In this document: one piece after another, positions 7,164 through 15,500 of the stretch
Numbering within the stretch: the stretch's first letter is position 1
Layout: every line of letters begins with the position of its first letter
NCBI GenBank assembly: GCA_900128585.1
Contig: LT642337.1
Coordinates: 1 to 22,429, forward strand
Length of the DNA stretch: 22,429 bases
Source: Stramenopiles sp. TOSAG23-3
Lineage: Eukaryota; Sar
Direction: 5' to 3'
Program-made: the position numbers and the translations under genes
Notes under the pieces: model-generated
The model's input: only the letters and a program-made list of their open reading frames with translations
The model's database searches: none
Told to the model about the DNA's origin: nothing

Positions 7164-10100
7164 TTATTTGTAGTACCGCCTCTGCATGTCTATCATTGGC
7201 CCATTCGAAGTCATTTGCACCCTTTTGCGCTCCTCCTTTATTTTCAAATACAACGGGTGCAGGGCTGCGACCATGGCAAGCCCAACGACAAACGACCCGG
7301 CAGCCCATTTTGTAATCCCTTGGGAAAGCAACTGGGCCTCAGCAGAAACGAATTCTTTTTTCACAGTGATTCCGCAAGCGTTGCCTTGGAATCCTTGGTG
7401 GCAGTAACATACGCCGGAACGACAAATACCGTGCGATGAGCACTTCGAAGGGCAAACGGCGTGGGGTGGGGCCACAGCCTGTGGCTCTGCACTTTGTTTA
7501 GAGGCAGAAAACATTGAAGACACTGCGCTAGTCACACTCGACAAAACAGACGATCTGCTCGTCTTGAACGTTGGCGTTGAACGCCTTCTATTATTTTTTC
7601 GCTTCTTCTTGTACGATTGTTGCTTTCTCATTGAAGGAACCTTCTTCTTAAAGCTTGTCGAAATAAGAGTCAAGCTGGCATCGGGCGATGTGGGTGGCAA
7701 TTGTTTCTTGAAAAATATTTCCATCACGCGAGTTGCACGAGGAAGCAATAGTTGGTCTTCCACGGCAGTGGTCTGCGCAGCACCCCTGCACTCAACGGCA
7801 ATGAATAAAACCACAGACCCCAACGGCTGCGAAGAGAGTTTGTCGGGCGCACCGGCTGCACGCAACATATTATCCGCTTGGGAAGCTAACCGCTTTTTGC
7901 CGTTCAACTCTAATAGGGACATTCGAGACTTGCCTTCGGGCAACACTTGAATATGAACGTGCTCGCTGCGTACGCCTAAAAAGTTGGCAGTCGCCACGGC
8001 CAACGCACTGGCCCACCCTGATGTCAGAGCCATGACGGTTCGGCTCCTGGTCATTTTCTCTACTGATAATGACATGGTAAAATTGATGGGAATGATATTT
8101 TCGCGTGGTCGAGAACAATCTATGTCGCTAAACCCTTCGTCGCAGTGGCAATAGACGTGCAACGGCGCCTCTTTCAGATCTACTTGCTTTGAGAGCTCTT
8201 TTGGGTCCCAGGCTACTTTCGTTTTGCCGCTGCCCCCAGCTTCTGACTTTTCTAACAGGGACGGTTCTATCGATGCAGGCGGCAAGTCTGCTATTTTTTC
8301 TGGGTCCGCACCCGTCGATGCTTCCGCGGCAAGCATTGTCAATGCTCGTTTGACGGCGTCCGCTTTCGGCGTACCGGCGCACACCCCGTGACCGGAGCAT
8401 TCGTTCGGGCACACACGGTTCAGGTTGCAATTGGTTCCATAATACCCCTCTATACACTCGCAATGCCCATCTTCTCTGCAGCTTCCATGCCCAGCACATT
8501 GCAAGAACACCTTGCCCTTCGTGCTTGAATTCTTATTACCCCCGGTGTCCAAAAGTGAGGTTGCGTCCCCGTCCAACGCTGTGATTTCGTCTTGAGTAAA
8601 ATCGTAGTGCAAAAGGTTTTTCAGCTCCGGCTTGGTCAACGTTTTCTTGTCGCGGTAAACACCGGGGCATGTCACCCGCAAGCTGCAGTCTTTCAAAGTC
8701 CAACCATCGGTGCACGCGCACTGAAAGTTGTTTTTGCAAAACCCGTGCCCCGAGCAATCACTTGGGCAGCGCGTTTTTTCGCTGCAGTCTTCTCCCGTGA
8801 ATCCAGGGTCGCACGCGCAACTGTGAATCTTCGAGGCTACGTCTTTGTTCGCAGACTTTGACTTGTACGTCCTGCAGACTCCGTGGCCCGAGCAATCGTT
8901 GCCGCCACATACTAGGCTGCCCTTTTGGGGCTCCAACGTCAGCATGTCGTTGTAGCACTGCTGGGCAAGCAAGCATCCACCGAAAACATACGCGCGGCCA
9001 TGGACCATGGACACCGAATGGTCTTCTCGAGGAGTCATGGTCTTATCGTCGGCCCCGCTCACCTTCTCTTCTCGCCATTGCATGTTTCCCAGGTTCAACA
9101 CGTGCAGGTCACAAAAGCACTTACGCTTTCCAAAGTTGCACCCCCCCGTGACAAGCAACTCGTTCCCGCGGACGATGGCGCCCATGTCTTCGCGACGACT
9201 CGGTGGCGTGCCAGTCGCTGTCCCGACCTCCCAGGCAAAGGTTTTCAAGTCCAGTACGTAGAGGTCGTTCAAGCAACCACCGTTCATGAAACCGCCAAAG
9301 ACGTACATTCTGTTGTTAAATATAAACGCGGTGTGCCCTTCCCTTGCAGATGGTTTTGGGCCGGTGACTGCCGGACGCTGCCAGGCGGACAACGCGGTGT
9401 CAAGGACAATCAATTCATCACTGAATCCCTTCTCCGTGTATCCCCCGAAAATGATAATGTGGGTTCCAAAGCGTACGGCCGAGTGCCCTTCCCGCCCTAG
9501 CGGTGGGACCCCCTCTACGTCGACGTGGCCCCATGCCATACTCAGCTCCTCACCGCTGTTGGGCATGGCCGGGTGTGTGTTCAGGACGTAAACATCGTCT
9601 AGGTAGCCTACTTCTGAAGAACCGCCGTAAACGTACATCAGCGGGCCCACCATGGTAGCCGTGTGGCCCTCACGCTCCACGGGCGGCAGCCCGTCAACTT
9701 TCGGCCTCACCCAACTGTGCGTGCGCGTGTTAAAAATGTTTAAATCGTTGAAGCACCGCTTGTCCAAATAGCACCCACCGAAAACGACGATTAAATCTTC
9801 TACTACTGCCGCACTATGCCCTTCGCGTTTCGGGGGCACGGTGCCCCTCGTCTTCAACTTATTCCACATAAAATTCTTTGCTGGCGCACTATACCCGTTG
9901 GTTTTCCGTGTCTTGTTCAAAACGTTCCGCACCTGCTTCATTTTACCGACCAACCCTGAGTGGACAGAATGGAGCGAATTGTTGGCAAGGACCGCTTTGC
10001 TGACCGCATCGAACTTCCTCACGTTGTTGTTCGTGTCCGACGAAGCTAGCTCCAGCGCCCCTTGCCTCCGTGCGAAACGCATGGAACTTTGGGCACTGGT

Positions 10101-10331
10101 GTCTTTCACGTCTACGCTTGCAACGTCCGAAACAGAGTCGTCGCCTTTGGCGGAATCTGTATCTTGAACGGGCCATTCTCGCGCCAGAGCATTCTGGTCG
10201 ACATCCCCAAAGGTGAGCCCAAGGCCATCGTCACCACTATTAGTCCCCAGCACCAACGTGACCATTCCTAGAATCAGGAGGGAACTGCATACCACAAGAG
10301 CAGCGCTCTGCCTTGCCTTGCACAACTTCAT
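7164..10331 (-). CDS. Secreted-type Kelch-repeat / EGF-like single-pass membrane protein
   Basis: This 1055-residue protein has the layout of a type I membrane protein. Residues 1-30 are a signal peptide (MKLCKARQ, then a hydrophobic core to ~LVLG). Six Kelch blades span ~155-470, most opening with P-x-REGH[ST]A and containing VFGG or VYGG. EGF-like modules follow at ~475-516, 522-549, ~555-635 and ~641-739, with CSGHGxC and C-x-C-x(4-5)-G signatures; the last two are split by insertions. Residues ~749-875 look like a separate alpha/beta domain. A Lys/Arg-rich linker is at ~893-918 and a final EGF at ~960-986. One membrane helix at ~1009-1029 is followed by a ~26-residue basic tail ending RRYYK. 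Kelch propellers plus EGFs suggest extracellular protein or glycan binding; the ligand is unknown. The frame extends five codons upstream to a GTG, so the ATG at 10331 is the start. An AATAAA overlaps the stop codon. The relative attractin shares Kelch and EGF but not this order. Confidence 0.85.
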   Translation of the reverse strand: MKLCKARQSAALVVCSSLLILGMVTLVLGTNSGDDGLGLTFGDVDQNALAREWPVQDTDSAKGDDSVSDVASVDVKDTSAQSSMRFARRQGALELASSDTNNNVRKFDAVSKAVLANNSLHSVHSGLVGKMKQVRNVLNKTRKTNGYSAPAKNFMWNKLKTRGTVPPKREGHSAAVVEDLIVVFGGCYLDKRCFNDLNIFNTRTHSWVRPKVDGLPPVEREGHTATMVGPLMYVYGGSSEVGYLDDVYVLNTHPAMPNSGEELSMAWGHVDVEGVPPLGREGHSAVRFGTHIIIFGGYTEKGFSDELIVLDTALSAWQRPAVTGPKPSAREGHTAFIFNNRMYVFGGFMNGGCLNDLYVLDLKTFAWEVGTATGTPPSRREDMGAIVRGNELLVTGGCNFGKRKCFCDLHVLNLGNMQWREEKVSGADDKTMTPREDHSVSMVHGRAYVFGGCLLAQQCYNDMLTLEPQKGSLVCGGNDCSGHGVCRTYKSKSANKDVASKIHSCACDPGFTGEDCSEKTRCPSDCSGHGFCKNNFQCACTDGWTLKDCSLRVTCPGVYRDKKTLTKPELKNLLHYDFTQDEITALDGDATSLLDTGGNKNSSTKGKVFLQCAGHGSCREDGHCECIEGYYGTNCNLNRVCPNECSGHGVCAGTPKADAVKRALTMLAAEASTGADPEKIADLPPASIEPSLLEKSEAGGSGKTKVAWDPKELSKQVDLKEAPLHVYCHCDEGFSDIDCSRPRENIIPINFTMSLSVEKMTRSRTVMALTSGWASALAVATANFLGVRSEHVHIQVLPEGKSRMSLLELNGKKRLASQADNMLRAAGAPDKLSSQPLGSVVLFIAVECRGAAQTTAVEDQLLLPRATRVMEIFFKKQLPPTSPDASLTLISTSFKKKVPSMRKQQSYKKKRKNNRRRSTPTFKTSRSSVLSSVTSAVSSMFSASKQSAEPQAVAPPHAVCPSKCSSHGICRSGVCYCHQGFQGNACGITVKKEFVSAEAQLLSQGITKWAAGSFVVGLAMVAALHPLYLKIKEERKRVQMTSNGPMIDMQRRYYK

Positions 10332-10951
10332 GCTGCTCAACTTCACTGCGAAACGTTAAGAAGCAAAACTTGTTATGAAGAACACGATGCCCTATTTCGT
10401 AAACAGTGACCAGACTGTTCGTTTCTAAGAAAGATCTCCAGACGTGTATAGGTCTTGGAATACGCACCACTTCTTTCATCAAGTGTGATACAAAACAAAT
10501 ATAGTAGTGCATTCATTTATAATTATTATAGTGGTTTCTCATTAATAGAGAAGAAATAAAAATACCTGCCTCCTTTCTTCTTTTGTTCATCGTTTGCAGT
10601 GGTATGTTCCTCTGGTATGCTATAGCGAAGTAAGTAAAAAGTTCCCCCTTTTTTTTCTCGTTTTTCATCCCAAAGGAAAGAAAAACTGTCCTTCTCATTA
10701 TTATGATGCTTAGTAAATATTATACTTATATTGTTTTTACTATACATATTTATATATATTAATACAGTATTGAAAATATTCAAATTCCTATGTAATATAT
10801 AAACACAAATCCTCACCTCTTCTTTAGTATAAATAGTAGAATAGTATACGGACTACCGGTACAGTAGTAAATTAAAAATATTATACTAATTTATTACATT
10901 CCTTCCTTCTTTATTAGTCCTATCGATAGTCTAATCGGTCGGTCCTGCTTA

Positions 10952-11182
10952 TCCTTCCTTCCTTCCTTCCTTCCTTGCTTGCTTCCTTCCTTCCTTCCTT
11001 TCCTTCCTTCCTTCCTTCTTTCCTTCCTTCCTTCCTTCTTTCCTTCCTTCCTTTCCTTCCTTCCTTCTTTCCTTCCTTCCTTTCCTTCCTTCCTTCTTTC
11101 CTTCCTTCCTTTCCTTCCTTCCTTCCTTCTTTCCTTCCTTCCTTTCCTTCCTTCCTTCCTTCCTTCCTTCCTTCCTTCCTCT
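10952..11182. repeat. CCTT homopyrimidine microsatellite
   Basis: Tandem CCTT units are broken only by two GCTT units near 10977-10981. From 10982 to 11182 there are 201 consecutive pyrimidines without interruption, with recurring CTTT slips of near-regular spacing. Open frames on both strands (Ser-Phe-Leu-Pro or Gly-Arg-Lys-Glu repeats) come from the repeat, not from a gene. Confidence 0.95.
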
Positions 11183-11377
11183 ATTTTGAAACAACCATTT
11201 TGCCACATTTGAACTCTCTGTCGTTTTCTGTTTTTCATACATAGTAGAAGGAAGGATCATTATGTACATATTAATGTACACTTATTATAGTCGTCTAGGA
11301 TCTAGGAGCTAATTTCACTCTTCAATTATTTAGAAGAAAGACTAAAATAAAATATTATTATTTTTACTGTGCCTTGG

Positions 11378-11415
11378 TACCTGTACCGTACCTGTCTGTA
11401 TTAATACCTGTACCG
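11378..11415. repeat. Direct repeat of TACCTGTACCG
   Basis: The 11-mer occurs at 11378-11388 and 11405-11415, a 27-bp period, and lies about 580 bases upstream of ENY2. The reverse complement of part of it (CCGGTACAG) occurs near 10855. It could be a regulatory site pair or residual repeat DNA. Confidence 0.45.
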
Positions 11416-11989
11416 GAATAAGAAAGAAGAAAGAAGAAAGCACGCATTTTCTTCTTTTCTGTTACACAACAGACAACAGAACTCTGTGGTTTCTCTTTTG
11501 TTTTCATACCTTGGTATACATAGTAGCGTCAATATAATACCTACTATTTATCATAGGACTACTACTGTGGCATATGATTCTAAATTTAGAATGTTAAAAT
11601 TAAAAACAGACACACTGGTACAGGACACAGGACAGTACACAGACGCTTTTTCGATCTCTTCTTCTATATTATTTAGTAGTTAATAGAGCTAATAGATAAT
11701 CAAATTATTTTATTACAGCACACTTTTATAATATAATATTAATAATGTGATAGCGTAGTAGTTGTGTAGTGACTTTGGTTCGTTACTTACTACTACCACT
11801 TCGTTTTATACAAACTGTCCGTCTGGACTTGGACGCGGAAGCACAAAGGACACTTTTACAAACATTTAAAGATAGTAGCGAATCATTTGTCTATATTTTA
11901 CACGCAAATATATACGTATACCTTACGATAGTAGTATTTTCATTGTGTAGGCCAGTCTGCGTATAGTGAAACCCAACGTCTCTGTCACC

Positions 11990-12298
11990 ATGTCAGGCAC
12001 TCAAATGCTGCAACGCCGTCAGAAGGACGAGCAAGTACGCGCCACTATCCATCAGAAACTGATCGATACTGGAGAGAAAGATCGGTTGAAGAATCTACTA
12101 CGCGCAAAGTTAGAAGAGTGTGGGTGGAGGGATGAACTGAAGAATTACTGCAAGGAAGTTATAAAAAACAAGGGATTAGAACGAATTACCGTTGAAGAGT
12201 TGGTAGCAGAGATTACCCCGCGTGGAAGGGCCACCGTTCCGGCGGCTATCAAGTCGGAACTATTGCAACGAATTCGAAAGTTTTTGACACAAAACTAA
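11990..12298 (+). CDS. ENY2: Transcription and mRNA export factor ENY2/Sus1
   Basis: ENY2/Sus1 is a small helical protein shared by the SAGA deubiquitinase module and the TREX-2 mRNA export complex at nuclear pores. The 102-residue product follows the animal/plant family almost end to end: [58 protein letters not shown] and LLQRIRKFL. Length matches human ENY2 (about 100 residues). The frame is open upstream to a GTG at 11966, but the ATG at 11990 has a good context (TCACCATGT) and gives the expected N-terminus. It converges with the helicase gene; an AATAAA lies 120 bases past the stop. Identification is firm. In other eukaryotes it works with Sgf11/Ubp8/Sgf73 and Sac3, none of which lies in this window. 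Confidence 0.96.
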   Translation: MSGTQMLQRRQKDEQVRATIHQKLIDTGEKDRLKNLLRAKLEECGWRDELKNYCKEVIKNKGLERITVEELVAEITPRGRATVPAAIKSELLQRIRKFLTQN

Positions 12299-12565
12299 AC
12301 CTCTAGTGCGGTGGAGGCGTTGTGTCTTGTTGGAGTGGAATTTTGGTGCATAACCCCTGGCTTTTTTTTATGTAATTAATTTGTCAAAAAGAGGCATAAT
12401 AATAATATGTTTTTTTTAATAAATAGGAGTATTTAGTATTTATAAAGACCATTGTATCATAATTGATATATAAAATGAGAGTCTTAAAGCATAAGATATA
12501 TGTTGTAGTATAATTTGTTTTTTTATAAAAACCAAAGTATTAAATTATAAAGGCTACCCAGCCGG
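12299..12565. other. Convergent 3' spacer
   Basis: This 267-bp AT-rich spacer lies between ENY2 and the helicase. Apart from T-runs and the AATAAA noted separately, I see nothing in it. Confidence 0.5.
12418..12423 (+). promoter_or_regulatory. Candidate poly(A) signal for ENY2
   Basis: AATAAA after a T-run, 120 bases downstream of the ENY2 stop. The surrounding A/T bias makes a chance match quite likely. Confidence 0.3.
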
Positions 12566-15500
12566 TCACATTCCGCTCGATCGCAGCAATAGCAAAATAG
12601 CGTCTATTATCGGGCTGTTGCTCAAGGAGAGGGATGGGTCTTCAATTTTCTCAATCAGTAACTTATCCAAAGCTTTCCGCAACTCCCGTACCAAAACTCC
12701 AATGCGAGCAGGGGCTTGAAAGTACATCCAGTTGTCCATCACCAGCTTGCTTTTCTCGTGCAAAATATCTATAGCGCCACCGAACAAAAGCAACGCATAC
12801 GGGGGCACAACACTGGCATCTCGCAGAAAAACTTTCGACGTGCGTACTTTTTGAAAGTATACGAGCCAAGGAATGTTGTAGGATGTGGAACCCTGCTTGA
12901 AGAGAGCGGATGAAGGGTGCAAAAACACCCTCTGGTTCAAGCTCATGGTGTTTCTGGACCCTTTCGACGGGTCCTCTTGCACTTCTTTCTTCTTCTCCTC
13001 GACTTCGGCGTCGTTCATTTTGCAGAAAAGCTTGATTTCTCTGGCTGCAGAACTTTTTTCAAAGGCCCCGCCATTTACTTCCTGGTACCTCTTCTCAGGC
13101 AGCTGCACTCGGACAACATTTGGGTACATCCCTGCGCAAAGCGCCGCTTTAAGAACATTGTAGTCCATCTGCACCTCAGGGTCTTTGTCCAGGCGTGAAG
13201 TGTCCTTCTTATACAATAGCCGTGCCATGTCTCTGCCACTACCGACAAAACCTGCATCGTTCAGTGCACGCGCTAGCTGGCTCCGCAAATCTTTAATTTG
13301 GCGCATCCCTTCGTTGTGCAAGCCATGTTCCGTGCAATAAGACCTACGCTCGCCTTCACGGGTGCAATCTTTGTATCCTTCAAATGCACGGAGAATCGCA
13401 ATATGATCGCTCATCAAACGTCCTCCTCCAAACTTCATCTTGGCTTCATCTGCCACAGGGTCTTGCAAAAATGGGGAACGGGTACACATTGCAGCGGCAA
13501 TTGTCAAAATCTGTGACGGGCAACGCAAAATTGCCCCATAAATGAGCATTTTTCCCACCTGCGCGTCGACTGGCATAGACGCCAAATGCTGGCCGAGCGG
13601 AGTCAACGAGCTCTTGTCTTTGAATGCATTCAGTTCCCGCAAATGCCGAATGGCGCTTATAACTGATTTTGTACTCGGTGGCTCGATCACTTTCGACAAA
13701 AACTCCTTCGGCTTTCCAAGTTCCAAGTACCTTATCTGAAGGCAAAGCCGTTCCAACGGCGTTCGGTGTATTTCGGGGGATTGGTGCGCTGAAAAACTGT
13801 CCAGCTGGCTTTTGCTAAAAAGTCGTAGGCAATGGCCAGGACGAACGCGGCCTGCGCGGCCACGTCGCTGCCTTGCATTCGCTTTTGACACCCACGTCTC
13901 TACCAAACACGACATTCGGTTGTATGGGTCATACTGCATTTCTTTCATCCGGCCGCTGTCGATGACAAAAACGCAATCGTCAATTGTAATACTAGTTTCT
14001 GCAACATTTGTCGATACAACCACTTTTCGCATCCCACGTTTGGGGCGCTGAAATACTCGGTTTTGGTCGTAGCTCGATAATGAACCATGCAGCGGCAAAA
14101 TCCACAAGTCGTGGAGTCTATTTTGTGCCTGAGCCAGTCTCTTGGTGGCCTCAATGGCACGATTAATCTCCATAGTCCCAGACATAAAGACTAAAATAGC
14201 CCCGTCGTCGTTCGTGTCCAGGCCAATATGGTCGGCGTACATTACTGCCTTTGCGACCAAGTTGTAGTCTGTTTTCCCTTTCACTTTTCGCCCATTTGAT
14301 TTTCTGTTGTTTTGCCCGTAGCTGCCATGCCTGTTCTCCCCTACCTTGACGTTGTAAACCTTCTCGTCTTCATACTCGTTTGCCGCAGTGGCAGCTTTCG
14401 ATACGTTTTTTGAGGAATCCGTTCCATTCGCATCTCCGTCAGATGTACGCAGACCTTCCAAGATTTCTTCTAGGTAGTGCTCCTTTACAGGATGGACAAA
14501 TCCGGGAATCTTTACCACTGGAGCCTTGACACTTCCAAAATAATTCACAAACAGGGAAGTGTCCATTGTAGCACTCATCAAAATAATTTTCAAATCCTTG
14601 CGAACCTTGATGATTTCCTTCAAAATAGCCAGCAGAAAGTCGGTGTCTACATCTCGCTCGTGCACTTCATCAACAAGTATGTGCGTGACTCCCTCGACGG
14701 TGCGGTCCCCGTGCAAGCGCCGCAGCAATATTCCAGTTGTACAGAAGGTTAACCTAGTTTTGCGAGGGTCAACTTTTTTGTCCATTCGGACTTGGTACCC
14801 GATTGTGCTGCCTAAAGGAGAACATTGCTCATCGGCTACCCGTCCAGCAACGCCGATGGCAGCCAAACGCCGAGGCTGAGTGCATATGATGTTTACATCA
14901 CCGCCTTTACCGTTTGATATGTAATGGTCCAAAATGAATTGGGGAACCTGCGTCGTCTTCCCGCAACCTGTTTCTCCACTTATGAGGACTACTTGATTTT
15001 TGGCTACGGCACGCAGCACCTCTTTGTCCTGTTTCCACGCCGGCAACCTTGACCGTGCCGTCATCATTCGTTTGTACGCGGACGACGATGACTTTCGCTC
15101 GGCATACTCATTGGACAATTCAATAGAAAGCTTGGCGCGCTCTTGCTTGGACATTTTCCTCCGCTTCCAGTGACGCTTTCGTTTGTGAATCACTTTTGAT
15201 GGTCTACCGTCCGCTTCTGTGGCATTCGGCTCTGGCGCCATGTCGGTCCTGTACCTATTGTTGAAAGTACTAGGCTGGGATACCGACGGGTACCGGTTGG
15301 CTTTTTTGTTCTGAGCAGGAGCTTGGCCCTCGGACATTAAAACTTTAAAGTCTTCTGACTGTGTCCATAGACTACATTCGTACATGACTAACTGTCCTTG
15401 CAACTCCTTTACTTGCTGGCTAAGACCGTGCGTAATGGTCTTGCACTGATCGTGAGTCCATTTATCACACGAAAGAGTCGCGACAGGATAATCGGACGGA

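Larger units (their letters stand above)
10332..11989. other. Divergent promoter spacer (Kelch-EGF/ENY2)
   Basis: At 1658 bp this is the longest gene-free stretch between two recognised genes. The ~110 bases next to the Kelch-EGF start are less AT-rich and probably leader/promoter. The centre is dominated by a CCTT tract. Between 11340 and 11990 the sequence is AT-rich with GTACC-containing short repeats. Short open frames here start mostly at non-ATG codons and have no recognisable domain. A spliced 5' exon of ENY2 cannot be excluded. Confidence 0.55.

Noticed and set aside
10332-10346. Five extra codons at the N-terminus of the Kelch-EGF protein
   Set aside because: They start with GTG; the ATG at 10331 gives a complete signal peptide. 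The same reasoning removed upstream extensions of QCR8, ENY2, the helicase and the SCY1-like gene.
10894-11281. Long Arg/Lys/Glu/Gly and Ser/Phe/Leu/Pro repeat proteins on both strands
   Set aside because: The CCTT tract has no stop codon in any frame, so it is open by composition. No start context or domain supports a gene.
11769-11966. 65-residue frame upstream of ENY2
   Set aside because: It begins at a GTG and has no recognisable features; probably leader or spacer DNA.
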